Below are positions 50,840 through 60,195 of a stretch of DNA of 64,000 bases, one piece after another. Origin of the DNA: Gemmata sp. (GTDB lineage: Bacteria; Planctomycetota; Planctomycetia; Gemmatales; Gemmataceae); NCBI GenBank assembly GCA_025055115.1, contig JANWYJ010000087.1, positions 61,564 through 125,563 of the forward strand. The letters run 5' to 3'. Within the stretch, counting starts at the first letter, position 1, and the number at the start of each line of letters is the position of its first letter. The translations under genes were made by a program, and so were the position numbers. The notes below the pieces were generated by a model. That model had not been told where the DNA came from and made no database searches. It saw only the letters and a list, made by a program, of their open reading frames with translations.

Positions 50840-51547
50840 ATGTTCACATTAACCCGGGCCCAAGTGCGGGAATTGGACCGGCGCGCAATCGAAACCTTTG
50901 GCGTGCCGGGCGTGGTACTCATGGAGAATGCCGGTCGCAACTGCGCGGAATGGCTGATGCGGTTGAACCCGCACCGGCAGCCTGTGGTCATTGTGTGCGG
51001 CCCTGGCAACAATGGCGGCGATGGTTTGGTCATGGCTCGGCATCTGGACAATGCCGGTTGGCCCGTTCGTGTTCACCTCTTCGCCTCCCCCCCGCGGGAC
51101 CCGACCAGCGAAGCAGCGATCAATCATGCGATCGTCCGGCATTCGCAAATCCCTTTGGTTCACTCGCCGGTCGATCGGTTGGAACCGGCTCAACTTGAGC
51201 AGCTCCACAGTGAATTGGCCAATGCGGAGTGGATTGTCGATGCCTTGTTTGGGACGGGACTTTCCAAACCACTGGGGCCGCCGTTTGATGGGCTAGTGCA
51301 GGCGGTGCAGGCGTCGGGCAAACCGGTGCTCGCGGTAGACATCCCCTCCGGTTTAGATTGCGATACCGGGGAACCCTTGGGGGTCTGTATCCGCGCCACC
51401 CATACCGCAACTTTCGTCGCCGCCAAACGGGGATTTCTTAACCCAAACTCCCGGGCTTGGACCGGCGCCGTGCAAGTTATCGACATCGGCGCCCCCCGAG
51501 TTTTGGTGGATGAGTACCGTCGTCGATGTGATGGGATTTCCATATAG
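50840..51547 (+). CDS. nnrE: NAD(P)H-hydrate epimerase (YjeF N-terminal domain)
   Basis: A 235-residue enzyme that epimerises damaged NAD(P)H hydrates so that a dehydratase can repair them. Motifs are GVVLMENAGRNCAEW, VCGPGNNGGDGLVMAR (phosphate-binding), DALFGTGLSKP and AVDIPSGLDCDTG. The length corresponds to the epimerase domain only; the fused ADP/ATP-dependent dehydratase (NnrD) seen in E. coli YjeF is absent and must be encoded elsewhere. GGAG lies 9 nt upstream of ATG 50840; the frame is open back through the tRNA region without coding sense. A strong hairpin follows 49 nt after the stop. Confidence 0.93.
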   Translation: MFTLTRAQVRELDRRAIETFGVPGVVLMENAGRNCAEWLMRLNPHRQPVVIVCGPGNNGGDGLVMARHLDNAGWPVRVHLFASPPRDPTSEAAINHAIVRHSQIPLVHSPVDRLEPAQLEQLHSELANAEWIVDALFGTGLSKPLGPPFDGLVQAVQASGKPVLAVDIPSGLDCDTGEPLGVCIRATHTATFVAAKRGFLNPNSRAWTGAVQVIDIGAPRVLVDEYRRRCDGISI

Positions 51548-51595
51548 AGTTGAAATCGATATTACATGGGAAGAATATATTAAACTATTTATGAT

Positions 51596-51630
51596 CATTT
51601 CGATCGTTCAGGGAGGGAACGATCGAAATG
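51596..51630. terminator. 14-bp perfect hairpin between convergent nnrE and PEP-CTERM genes
   Basis: CATTTCGATCGTTC pairs with GAACGATCGAAATG around a 7-nt loop. It is AT-rich on the side facing nnrE. It probably acts as a shared bidirectional terminator, although neither side has a long U-tract. Confidence 0.65.
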
Positions 51631-51693
51631 GCTATGGCTTCGTTGTAGCACCAATGAAGAATGTGATGTCTGAGGCCGTAGACTATCTGGTCT

Positions 51694-52512
51694 TCAGGGA
51701 CTTTGGTTGATTACTTTCTTTCCTCTCCTGTACCGATAGAGGGCTGCAGGACCTGTTGTCAGAAGAAGTAAAGCCCAAGAGGCTGGTTCGGGGGTAGTCG
51801 TAGAAATTTGGATTCCAAATCCATCACCATTGATCGCTGCGTTCGATGTCCACGAAATCTCTGTAAACGTGCCGGGGAATAGCAACGAACCGTTTGCGTC
51901 ATCGCCCGTTGCAGTTTGGACGAACGGTGACAGGCCCGTTATTTGATGGCCGGACAGTACCGTGAAATCACCGTCACTGCTCAATAGAGTAAAGGTGATC
52001 GGATGGCCACCACTGGTGAAGGACAGTGTATTGCTCGAAAGCTGGTAAATGTGCAATGTGGGATTGGTAATCGGACTATCAAAGGTGATTCTAAAGTCAG
52101 AAATTGCGCTGAGTACGATGATATCTCCCGACGGCAGGTGGGGGGTGAAATACGTTGGGTTATTGAACGCGGTCGAAGTTCCATTAGTCACTCCGCCAAC
52201 AATAGCATTGGTACCAAATCCAATCGCCGGCCTCACTAAAGTGGGCACGAGAGTGAATCCAATTCCTCCCAGAGTGCCTGTGGCCTTTTGATTGGGGACA
52301 TTGATATTTGTCACATCCGCGAAAATCACCGCAGCTGAAGCCGAGCTGGCAGTTAGTAATCCCGAGATAATCAAAAGCATCGTGATGCAAACGACCTGCA
52401 GTCCTCGAGCTAGTAATGGTCGTGGCTCGAGGCTATTGACCAACGGAGTCAAACTCATGCCATCCGAGTGACACAAACCTCGGATCGTAGCGGAAGCGGG
52501 ATTGGGCGACAT
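51694..52512 (-). CDS. PEP-CTERM sorting-domain protein in an AT-rich tract
   Basis: A 272-residue exported protein. A long N-region is followed by the signal core MLLIISGLLTASSASA (about residues 45-60). A beta-rich, Thr/Ser/Gly-rich body follows, without catalytic motifs. The classical C-terminal PEP-CTERM tail reads TPEPASWALLLL, then hydrophobic sequence ending RYRRGKK. AGGA lies 8 nt upstream of ATG 52512. Such proteins are exported, processed by exosortase and linked to extracellular polymer. The gene and its flanks are visibly poorer in G+C than the rest of the window, suggesting recent acquisition or relaxed composition. No exosortase or polysaccharide gene is adjacent. Confidence 0.88.
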   Translation of the reverse strand: MSPNPASATIRGLCHSDGMSLTPLVNSLEPRPLLARGLQVVCITMLLIISGLLTASSASAAVIFADVTNINVPNQKATGTLGGIGFTLVPTLVRPAIGFGTNAIVGGVTNGTSTAFNNPTYFTPHLPSGDIIVLSAISDFRITFDSPITNPTLHIYQLSSNTLSFTSGGHPITFTLLSSDGDFTVLSGHQITGLSPFVQTATGDDANGSLLFPGTFTEISWTSNAAINGDGFGIQISTTTPEPASWALLLLTTGPAALYRYRRGKKVINQSP

Positions 52513-52864
52513 CGCGAGGTTCCTTTCTAGGCGCGAGGATTATCACCAAAACAAAGATCACACTATAATAACGGCGAATCTACTGGTCTTTTTGCTGAAG
52601 CTCAAGATACAAAGTATAGCTCCTTGGACGAGTATCTTCACTCAAAGCGAAAATTGGATAGGAATTTCTGTCGTCAGCGGAAATGGCATCGAATAACCCA
52701 AGCTTTGCTCTGAGGTGGTTCCAAAACTCGAAAAACACCGGAAAACAACGTTCTTTCAATGGCCGACCCAGCGTATGGAAACAGACTCGAGCCAAGCTTC
52801 AGCATTCCACGGTGGTTTTCCTCGACTTTTCGTCTGTTTCTAAAAATCCTCCCGAAGATTCTTC
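52513..52864. other. 352-nt AT-rich divergent spacer
   Basis: The spacer lies between the PEP-CTERM gene and holA. Bases 52561-52620 are 38% G+C, against about 60% elsewhere. Short frames on both strands here lack ribosome-binding sites and family similarity, so I do not call a gene. Confidence 0.55.
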
Positions 52865-53881
52865 ATGGACGCGTTGGTCTTTCTCAAGCAGAAGTCGGTG
52901 GCCCGGCAGCCGGTGTATGCTTTGGTGGGCGATGAAGATTTCCTCAAACGGCACGCGCGGGCCAAAATCGTGGCCGCGGCCATCGGCGCAGTCGATCCCC
53001 TGCTAGCCGTCAGTACCTACCCCGGCGACAAGCTCGATTTTTCCGTGATTCGCAACGATCTGGAAACGCTGCCGTTTTGTGCCCCCTGTCGTGTGGTGAT
53101 GGTGGACGAGGCGGATAAGTTCGTCACGGAATATCGGCACGAACTCGAAGCCTATGCTGCCAAGCCGAGTCCGGTCGGGGTTTTGGTGTTGGATGTGAAA
53201 ACCTTCCCCGAAAGTACCCGCTTGGCCAAAGTGTTGCCCGACTCGGCCAAAATTGTGTGTAAGTCCTTTCCAGCCTATAAGTTACATGAACTCAAGCCCT
53301 GGTGTATCGACTGGGCCAAGACGACCTATCAGAAAAAATTGCTCCCAGAGGCCGCGGAAGTGCTGCTGGAATTGGTCGGACCCGAAATGGGATTGCTCGA
53401 CCAAGAACTGAACAAACTGGCCATCGCCGTCGGGAAGCAACCGGAAATCACCCCAGACGATGTCGAACGCCTGGTCGGTCGCAGCAAAGCCGCCGATGTT
53501 TTTCGTATTCTCGATGCCATCGGGGACGGTCAACCGGGCGAAGCCCTTTCGATTCTCGAAGAACTCTTCACGGAAGGGGTTGATCCGATGGGTGTGATCG
53601 GCCCGCTGACAGCGTCATTGCGGAAACTGGCCTTGGTGGGGCGGCTGATTCACGAGGAGAAGATGCCGTTAGGACCCGCGATGGACGCCGCAGGCATACC
53701 GAAGTGGGACAAAATCCGCCTGGCGACCGAACGGCAACTGCGGCACTTGGGGATGAACCGATTACAGAAGTTGACCGATTGGCTGGTGGCGATCAACTAC
53801 GGCCTGAAAGGCGGTAGTGCCTTACCCGAGCGAGTCCAGGTGGAACGGCTCATTGTTCAACTGGCGATGCCCGCTTCCTGA
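52865..53881 (+). CDS. holA: DNA polymerase III delta subunit
   Basis: A 338-residue clamp-loader subunit that opens the beta sliding clamp. It follows the HolA pattern. An N-terminal domain (residues 1-130) opens with VYALVGDEDFLKR and contains RVVMVDEADKFV. The middle domain has LLDQELNKLAIAVG and VGRSKAADVFRILDAIGDG (as VGRSKAADV and RILDAIGDG), and the C-terminal collar contains LRKLALVGRLI. Delta subunits have no functional ATP site, consistent with the missing Walker A. ATG 52865 lies close to a weak GAAGA ribosome-binding site. No other replication gene is adjacent. Confidence 0.93.
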   Translation: MDALVFLKQKSVARQPVYALVGDEDFLKRHARAKIVAAAIGAVDPLLAVSTYPGDKLDFSVIRNDLETLPFCAPCRVVMVDEADKFVTEYRHELEAYAAKPSPVGVLVLDVKTFPESTRLAKVLPDSAKIVCKSFPAYKLHELKPWCIDWAKTTYQKKLLPEAAEVLLELVGPEMGLLDQELNKLAIAVGKQPEITPDDVERLVGRSKAADVFRILDAIGDGQPGEALSILEELFTEGVDPMGVIGPLTASLRKLALVGRLIHEEKMPLGPAMDAAGIPKWDKIRLATERQLRHLGMNRLQKLTDWLVAINYGLKGGSALPERVQVERLIVQLAMPAS

Positions 53882-54007
53882 TGTCGATGGGATGAGCCAT
53901 TGGCTCCCCCGCAAGCGGCGGTGGTGGTGTTGCCCTTGACCGCTGCCGCGGCTTCCGGCAAACTCCTGACCTGACAAGGACCGAATCAGGAAGTGGGACG
54001 GTGCAGG

Positions 54008-54118
54008 ATGCACGATACACTCGAAGCCGATCGCACGCTGTTGTGGCTGGTCGCGTATTTCGCCCTGGGCGTGGGATTACTGGCTTTCGCCATCGTCTAT
54101 CATCTTCGACTGCTCTGA
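54008..54118 (+). CDS. Small single-pass membrane protein (36 residues)
   Basis: ATG 54008 to TGA 54116-54118 encodes 36 residues: a short polar head (MHDTLEADRT), then one continuous hydrophobic helix (LLWLVAYFALGVGLLAFAIV) and a basic end (YHLRLL). The frame is short, but its amphipathic head and near-perfect transmembrane helix are hard to get by chance in G+C-rich DNA. The ribosome-binding site is only moderate (AGGAAG well upstream, GCAGG adjacent). It lies alone in the 422-nt gap between holA and moeA, in which I see nothing else. Function unknown. Confidence 0.5.
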   Translation: MHDTLEADRTLLWLVAYFALGVGLLAFAIVYHLRLL

Positions 54119-54303
54119 CGGCGGCCATTTCGCGTGGGACGACCATTCGCCAGGCTCCACAGGTCGGTCGTTGTTCAGCCTAGCCCTTCCATTCCTGGTC
54201 CAACCGAGATAGATGGGTACCCCGTCAGCGGTATACAATGACCACCAAGAGCTGCGGGAGAGGTTTCTTCCGTCGGTTATGATGCAGGGAATGAGAGAGC
54301 CTG

Positions 54304-55515
54304 ATGCTTGACGTTGCCGATGCCCTCGCCGAAGTGCTGAAACACGCCCGCCCCCTGAAACCGGAATTTGCGGCGCTAACCACGGCTGCGTTGCGGCAGG
54401 TGCTGGCCGTCGATATCGCCGCCGACATCGACGTGCCGCCGTTTGATAAATCGCTGCGGGATGGCTACGCGGTGCGGGCGGCCGATTGTGCTACGCCGGC
54501 GGCGGAATTGCGGGTGATCGAGGAAGTGCCGGCGGGGAAAGTGCCGACCCAAACGGTGGGGCCGGGCGAAGCTGTCCGCATTTTCACCGGGGCACCCATC
54601 CCCCCCGGAGCCGATGCGGTGGTCATGCAAGAGCACACGCAGCGCAGCGGCGAGCGGATTCGGATTACCGATCCCCATGTGCAACCCCGGCAGCACATCT
54701 ATGCCCAAGGTACCGAGATGAAAGCTGGAACCACGGTTCTGGCGGCCGGTACGGTCATCAATCCCGCGGCGTTTGGCGTTTTGGCCAGTGTGGGCAAGAC
54801 GGCGGTGCCCGCTTACCCCTTCCCGCGGGTGGGCATCATCGTGACGGGGGATGAACTGGTCGAAGCCAACACCAAGCCGAAGCCGGGGCAGATTCGCAAT
54901 TCCAACGGCCCCATGCTCGCGGCCCAAACCGTGCGTGCCGGGGGCCTGCCGCGATATTTGGGCATCGCACGCGACGACCGGACCATCACCCGGTCCCTGA
55001 TCGCCGAAGGAATTGATGTTTCCGATGTGGTTCTCATTGCCGGCGGCGTTTCGGTGGGTGATCACGACTTGGTGCCCAGTGTGCTGCAAGAACTGGGTGT
55101 GACGATTCATTTCCGACAGGTTCGGGTCAAACCGGGCAAACCACTGCTCTTTGGTACCAGCCCCAAAGGCAAACTGGTCTTTGGCCTGCCGGGCAACCCA
55201 GCCAGTTCGTATGTGGCCTTTGAACTGTTCGTCCGCCCGTCGCTGCGTGTCTTGGGCGGGCACCAACAGTCCGGGCCGCGCACCATGCAGTTACCATTGA
55301 GTGAAGCGATAGCGGAGACCAACGATCGGCCGACCTATCGCCCCGCGGTGTTGGAACCGCACGAAACCGGTTGGCATGTGCGGCCCCTGCCGTGGACCGG
55401 TGCTCCTGATCTGGTGGGAATGCAACCAGCCGACGCTCTTGTGGTTCTGCCCGCCGGCGAGATTCGTGTGGATGCCGGGATGCGGCTGCCGGTGGTGCTG
55501 TTGGAGGCATTGTGA
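54304..55515 (+). CDS. moeA: Molybdopterin molybdenumtransferase
   Basis: A 403-residue MoeA protein that inserts molybdate into adenylated molybdopterin. Motifs are PPFDKSLRDGYAV, VRIFTGAPIPPGADAVV, PRVGIIVTGDELVE, IRNSNGPML, IAGGVSVGDHD and KPLLFGTSPKGKLVFGLPGNPASS (given as KPLLFGTSPKG and LVFGLPGNPASS). Domain order and length are standard. It is cytoplasmic. Its stop is followed closely by lnt, whose frame is open from the adjacent base, so they are likely co-transcribed. Other moa/mog genes are not in the window. Confidence 0.96.
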   Translation: MLDVADALAEVLKHARPLKPEFAALTTAALRQVLAVDIAADIDVPPFDKSLRDGYAVRAADCATPAAELRVIEEVPAGKVPTQTVGPGEAVRIFTGAPIPPGADAVVMQEHTQRSGERIRITDPHVQPRQHIYAQGTEMKAGTTVLAAGTVINPAAFGVLASVGKTAVPAYPFPRVGIIVTGDELVEANTKPKPGQIRNSNGPMLAAQTVRAGGLPRYLGIARDDRTITRSLIAEGIDVSDVVLIAGGVSVGDHDLVPSVLQELGVTIHFRQVRVKPGKPLLFGTSPKGKLVFGLPGNPASSYVAFELFVRPSLRVLGGHQQSGPRTMQLPLSEAIAETNDRPTYRPAVLEPHETGWHVRPLPWTGAPDLVGMQPADALVVLPAGEIRVDAGMRLPVVLLEAL

Positions 55516-55566
55516 GTGGCGAGCCGCGGTGCCGCGAACCTAGTTCCTCAGACGGAAGGACTCCGC

Positions 55567-57348
55567 GTGAAGCCCCGTGTGTTTCTACCCGCAGTGGTTT
55601 CGGCCGTTCTGCTGTGGGCGGCGTTCTTTCCGCTCAACCTCGGCCCGCTGGCGTTTGTCGCGCTGGTGCCGTGGCTGACACTGGTCCGCGCCCCTGTGGG
55701 CCATTGCCGTCGCTATAGCGCGGCTTATCTGGGGGGTGTTGTTTTCTTCACGCTGGCGACGCAATGGGTTCGCGTGGCCCACCCGATGATGTACCTGTCG
55801 TGGTTGGGTCTGGCTCTTGTCATGCCGCTCTTTTGGCTCGGCGCTCTGGTCATCATCCGCGCACTGGATCGACGGGGTTTGCCACTGGCGTTGGCGGTGC
55901 CGGTGGGATGGGTCGCGCTCGAATACGCTCGCATGCACTTCCCCACAGGGTTTCCGTTTCTGGCACTCGTCGGGGCGTACCAGATGATTGGCTTCGGCTG
56001 GTACTTCCTCGGCTACACCCAGCATGAATTTCTTCCCCTGGCCCAAATCGCCGACTGCGGCGGAGTCTATGCCGTATCATGGGTAGTCGCAGCCATCAAC
56101 GGGGCACTGACCGACATGGCGCTACGGAGTGACGCGGTACGGAAATGGCTGCGCTGGCCCACAGCCGCCGATGATGCGGCCCGTGCAACGGAGGATTCCA
56201 CCGAACCACAATCGCACCAGCCGGGGAGCCGGCCCGCGCTCACGGTGGCTTTGCCTCAGCGCCCCCCCCGTTGGGTGGTCAATGGCTCACTGGTCGGCAG
56301 TGTGGTTCTTCTGCTGGCGAGTGTCGCGTACGGGACGATGCGCCTCGCCCACGCCCCGTTTGCGGCCGGTCCGCGAGTGGCCGCGATCCAGGGAAATGTA
56401 CCCCAGGGCGAGAAGATGGCTCGCGGGGGAACCCTGCAGCAGCAGTATAGCCGAGTGTTTGCCGCCGCGTATCGGCTCACGCCCGATCTGATCATCTGGC
56501 CAGAGACCTGCTATTGGGAAGATTGGTTTGAACGGGCGGCTGGGATCAATCCCGACGAAGTCCCGCCACGGGTGCGTCGCCTCATCGACGAGGCCGATTG
56601 GCAATTCCGCCGCCGCTGGAGTGTGGCGATCCTCTACGGCCTCAATGGGCATGAATGGGACGGTGAGAAGCTGTGGAAATACAACTCGGCGCTGTTGGTC
56701 GGTCCAGACATTCCCGAACCCCTGCGCTACGACAAAATGCACCTGGTTCCTTTCGGCGAGTATGTGCCCCTGGGCGAACAACTGCCGTTTATGAAAATCT
56801 TCACCCCCTACAAGCACGACTACTCCTGCCGACCAGGGCAACGTTGGACGCGCTTCCCTCTGCGCACACCCACGGGGTCCTCTTTCACCTTCGGGTGCCT
56901 CATTTGCTACGAAGATTCCGACACTTACCTGGCCCGACAGTACGTCGCCAGAGAACCGGTGGATTTCCTCGTCAACATCTCCAACGACGGCTGGTTCGAT
57001 GGCACTGAAGAACACGAACAACACCTCGCTATCTGCCGCTTCCGGGCGATTGAAACCCGCCGCGCGGTGGTTCGCAGCGTGAACATGGGCATTTCCGCGG
57101 TGATCGACCCGGATGGCCGCGTGATCGCCTGGCCGCACCCGGTGGATTCACACGGCCGGCTGAGCGACCACCAGCCAACCCCCTGGAGTGGCTCCAAATC
57201 AATGGAAGGTGTGGTCCTGGCGCAGGTGCCGATCGATACCCGCGTGTCGTACTATGCCGCCTGGGGCGACTGGGTGCCGGCGCTATGCTGGGCCCTAGCG
57301 CTGGGCGGCGGACTGGTGGGTGGAGTTAACCGATTCAGGCCAAAGTAA
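55567..57348 (+). CDS. lnt: Apolipoprotein N-acyltransferase
   Basis: A 593-residue inner-membrane enzyme that adds the third acyl chain to lipoproteins. The N-terminal part has about six to seven transmembrane helices, interrupted by an insert near 190-235. A periplasmic nitrilase domain follows with catalytic Glu313 (WPETCYW), Lys390 (YDKMHLVPFGEYVP) and Cys447 (GCLICYED). A final helix is at the C-terminus. The frame is open from GTG 55516 right after the moeA stop, but GTG 55567 is preferred: GGAAGG lies 7 nt upstream and the transmembrane start is natural. It completes, with lspA, the lipoprotein maturation steps visible here. Confidence 0.94.
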   Translation: MKPRVFLPAVVSAVLLWAAFFPLNLGPLAFVALVPWLTLVRAPVGHCRRYSAAYLGGVVFFTLATQWVRVAHPMMYLSWLGLALVMPLFWLGALVIIRALDRRGLPLALAVPVGWVALEYARMHFPTGFPFLALVGAYQMIGFGWYFLGYTQHEFLPLAQIADCGGVYAVSWVVAAINGALTDMALRSDAVRKWLRWPTAADDAARATEDSTEPQSHQPGSRPALTVALPQRPPRWVVNGSLVGSVVLLLASVAYGTMRLAHAPFAAGPRVAAIQGNVPQGEKMARGGTLQQQYSRVFAAAYRLTPDLIIWPETCYWEDWFERAAGINPDEVPPRVRRLIDEADWQFRRRWSVAILYGLNGHEWDGEKLWKYNSALLVGPDIPEPLRYDKMHLVPFGEYVPLGEQLPFMKIFTPYKHDYSCRPGQRWTRFPLRTPTGSSFTFGCLICYEDSDTYLARQYVAREPVDFLVNISNDGWFDGTEEHEQHLAICRFRAIETRRAVVRSVNMGISAVIDPDGRVIAWPHPVDSHGRLSDHQPTPWSGSKSMEGVVLAQVPIDTRVSYYAAWGDWVPALCWALALGGGLVGGVNRFRPK

Positions 57349-57363
57349 AAGATTGAGGTCATA

Positions 57364-58842
57364 GTGAAACGGTGGCAAGGAGGCCGCATCATTCAACGGA
57401 CGTTGGCTCGTCGCTGGCGATGGTCGTTCGTACGGGCGCGGCTGGGGCCAGTGACCGTCGCGGTGTGGTGTGTTGTTCTGTTTGTCTATGGATTGGATGC
57501 CGGACCACTGTACCGAACAGAAGCCCTGCGGGCCATCATTGGTCGGGAGTGCCTGAACGGTCAGTGGTTGTATCCGGTTCTCTACGGGGAACCGTTTCTC
57601 ACGAAACCCCCCGGGCATTACGTCGCGATTGGCGTTTGCAGCTTGCCGTGGGGCGAAGTCAGCCCGGCCAGCGCTCGGTTGCCGTCGGTGGTGGCAGCAA
57701 CGGTGGCCGTGGTACTGATGCACCGCCTTTTTCGCCGCGCTCTTGGCGAGCGGGCCGCGCTACTGGTTGCACTGCTGCTGCCGTGTTCGGTCCTGTGGCT
57801 CGATAAAGTCCCCAGCGCGGAAATCGACATGACGCTGGTCGGTTGGGTGACCGCAGCGATCGTCCTTTTCTATCAGGCGCTCGACACCAACAGCCCCGCA
57901 ACTGCTGCCACCGTGCATGGACCGCTACTGGTCCTTTCGCTGCTGTGTGTCGCCGCGGGAACTCTCACCAAGTGGACGGCCCCGGCGTTCTTCTACCTGA
58001 CCGTCATTCCTCTATTGCTCTGGCGGGGGCAACTGGCGTTACTGGCGAGCAGAAAGCACCTTGTGGCCTTGGCGGTCGCCACGGGATTGTGTGGATTGTG
58101 GGCGTTAGCGGTGATTCAGCAGGTCGGCTGGCCGACGCTGGCCGAGACCGTGCAGAAGGAAGCCGCATACCGGTTTGCGCCCAAAGCGAGCCAAGGCTAT
58201 CCGTGGTGGGAAGTGGTGAAATACCCCGTTACGGTTGTCGCAGCCCATCTGCCGGTATCCGCATTCGCTCTGCTCACATTCCGCCGAACGTTCTGGAATC
58301 AATACGACGATCGGGCGAAGTTGCTGCTGCAACTGCTGCACTGTTGGACATGGCCCTCTCTGCTCTTTTGGACGCTCGTACCCAACCACAACGTCCGCTA
58401 CGCCTTACCACTGAGTCCGGGGTTGATGGGTTTGGGCGTATTCGGTTTGTACAGCATCGGGTCAGCTGCGCACACCACGGTGGTGCGGCGGTTGGTCATC
58501 GCCTTCATCTTCAGTTGGTTCATCATCAAAGTGATTTTTGTAGAGGGGGTCATGCCGCAACGCACGGCGGGCCGGAATGCTCAGCCGACCGCAGCACAGT
58601 TGCGCGAACAAGTGCCGGCGGATCAACCGCTGTACACGATCAAACTGAAGGATGAGGGTATTACGTTTTATTACGCGCGGGAGGTACGGAAGCTCACTTC
58701 GCCTTCAGCGCTGCCATCTGGGGGGTTCGCGTTGCTGATTCAACAGGAGTGGGACAACCGCACGGCTTGGGGCGCCGTAGCGCTGCTAGACTGTATGTAT
58801 GACCAGCAAGGCGATCCGATTTATTTGGTCCGGAAACCATGA
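57364..58842 (+). CDS. ArnT/GT39-like polytopic glycosyltransferase
   Basis: A 492-residue inner-membrane protein with about ten to eleven transmembrane helices. The first periplasmic loop carries YRTEALRAII and LTKPPGHYVAIG, the latter matching the position and shape of the xKPP motif in the ArnT/PMT families. PNHNVRYALPLSPGLMGLG is a second family-like block. The soluble C-terminal roughly 80 residues follow. It probably uses a polyprenyl-phosphate sugar. The start is GTG 57364 with GAGG 6 nt upstream, 15 nt after the lnt stop. Its stop overlaps the xseA start by ATGA. It is a different lineage from the other GT39-like protein at 23.3-24.8 kb. Confidence 0.82.
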   Translation: MKRWQGGRIIQRTLARRWRWSFVRARLGPVTVAVWCVVLFVYGLDAGPLYRTEALRAIIGRECLNGQWLYPVLYGEPFLTKPPGHYVAIGVCSLPWGEVSPASARLPSVVAATVAVVLMHRLFRRALGERAALLVALLLPCSVLWLDKVPSAEIDMTLVGWVTAAIVLFYQALDTNSPATAATVHGPLLVLSLLCVAAGTLTKWTAPAFFYLTVIPLLLWRGQLALLASRKHLVALAVATGLCGLWALAVIQQVGWPTLAETVQKEAAYRFAPKASQGYPWWEVVKYPVTVVAAHLPVSAFALLTFRRTFWNQYDDRAKLLLQLLHCWTWPSLLFWTLVPNHNVRYALPLSPGLMGLGVFGLYSIGSAAHTTVVRRLVIAFIFSWFIIKVIFVEGVMPQRTAGRNAQPTAAQLREQVPADQPLYTIKLKDEGITFYYAREVRKLTSPSALPSGGFALLIQQEWDNRTAWGAVALLDCMYDQQGDPIYLVRKP

Positions 58843-60113
58843 GTACCGCGACGAAACCGTCGGTGCAACCGCTCACTGTGTCGCAATTGACGGCACAAGT
58901 TCGGGGCGTTGTGGAAGCGAAGTTCCCGCAGGTGTGGGTGGTTGGTGAGGTTTCCAACTTCACTCGGGCTTCGAGTGGGCATTGGTATTTCACGCTCAAG
59001 GATGCACAGTCGCAGATCAAGTGCGCGATGTTTCGCGGTTTCAATTTGCGGATGAAGTTCGACCCCCAGGACGGGCAGGAGATTCTGGCGCGTGGCCGGC
59101 TCACGGTGTACGACCCACGTGGCGAGTATCAATTGCTGGTGGAGGAGATTCAGCCGAAAGGTGTGGGTGCGGCGGAACTGGCGTTGCGGCGACTGAAGGA
59201 AAAGTTGTTAGCGCAAGGGTACTTCGATCCACGGCGGAAACGTCCGCTGCCACGGCCCCCCCGGCGCGTGGCCTTGGTCGCTAGCGCCACGGGAGCGGCG
59301 GTTCGCGATATGATCGAAGTTTTTGCCCAACGTTGGCCGTTCACAGAACTGATCGTCAAACCGGCGCGGGTTCAAGGGGAAGGAGCGGCCCAAGATATTG
59401 CCGTTTCCATCCGGCTGCTGAATTGGCTGCACACAACCGGTCGGCTGCCTATCGATGTGATGGTGCTGGGGCGCGGTGGCGGCAGTGCCGAAGATTTGTG
59501 GGCGTTCAATGAAGAACTGGTCGCGGAGGCGATTTTCACGTCACAGATTCCGGTGATTTCCGCAGTTGGGCATGAAATTGATGTGACCATTGCCGATTTG
59601 GTGGCCGATCATCGGGCCGAAACGCCCACCGCCGCGGTGGTGGCCCTCACTCCCCACCGCGAGGAGATGCTGCAGCAATTGGGGGAATGGCACCAACGAC
59701 TGACCGCCAGCTTGCAACGCCGCTTGCAGCGATGGCGTGAACGGCTTGAGGACTTCGCCAGCCGTCCGGTGTTCCGCCGCCCGCAACAGCGGATTTCTGA
59801 TCTCGAACAGCGCCTCGACGACATCGCCAGTCGCCTGCACCGCGCAGTCCAAGTTCGCCTGAATCAGGCGCGGCAGAAAGTCCTCGAATTTTCTGGACTG
59901 TTAGAGTCGCTCAGCCCCTTGCAAGTTCTGGCTCGGGGTTATAGCTTGACGCACACCGGCGATGGTCAATTGGTCCGTGATCCATCGGGGCTGCAACCCG
60001 GCGATGTTCTGATAACGACCCTGGCGCACGGGTCCATCCGTTCACTCGTCACGGAAACGCGGCGAAACAGCGCGGATGTGTCAGCGGCCGATGCACGATC
60101 GCCCACGAATTGA
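58839..60113 (+). CDS. xseA: Exodeoxyribonuclease VII large subunit
   Basis: A 424-residue nuclease subunit. The N-terminal OB domain (WVVGEVSNFTRASSGHWYF, about 30-50) is followed by the catalytic exonuclease VII core (VALVASATGAAVRDMIE, VMVLGRGGGSAEDLWAFNEE, PVISAVGHEIDVTIADLVAD, shown without overlap). A coiled-coil C-terminal region carries SPLQVLARGYSLT. With XseB it digests single-stranded DNA to oligonucleotides in repair. Starts within ATGA at the end of the preceding gene, showing translational coupling. xseB follows after 82 nt. Confidence 0.96.
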   Translation: MSTATKPSVQPLTVSQLTAQVRGVVEAKFPQVWVVGEVSNFTRASSGHWYFTLKDAQSQIKCAMFRGFNLRMKFDPQDGQEILARGRLTVYDPRGEYQLLVEEIQPKGVGAAELALRRLKEKLLAQGYFDPRRKRPLPRPPRRVALVASATGAAVRDMIEVFAQRWPFTELIVKPARVQGEGAAQDIAVSIRLLNWLHTTGRLPIDVMVLGRGGGSAEDLWAFNEELVAEAIFTSQIPVISAVGHEIDVTIADLVADHRAETPTAAVVALTPHREEMLQQLGEWHQRLTASLQRRLQRWRERLEDFASRPVFRRPQQRISDLEQRLDDIASRLHRAVQVRLNQARQKVLEFSGLLESLSPLQVLARGYSLTHTGDGQLVRDPSGLQPGDVLITTLAHGSIRSLVTETRRNSADVSAADARSPTN

Positions 60114-60195
60114 CGGAACGTTGATGACCCGAACCCCTCCGGCGATCGAGGGAAGGTCTCAAGGACGGACTCTCGCCCGCACAGGAAGCGAGCCT

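Noticed and set aside
51510..51710. Small plus-strand frame after nnrE
   Set aside because: Overlaps the nnrE end, spans the hairpin terminator, no ribosome-binding site, no similarity.
52580..52795. 71-codon minus-strand frame in the AT-rich spacer
   Set aside because: No ribosome-binding site, composition like non-coding DNA, and no similarity that I recognise.
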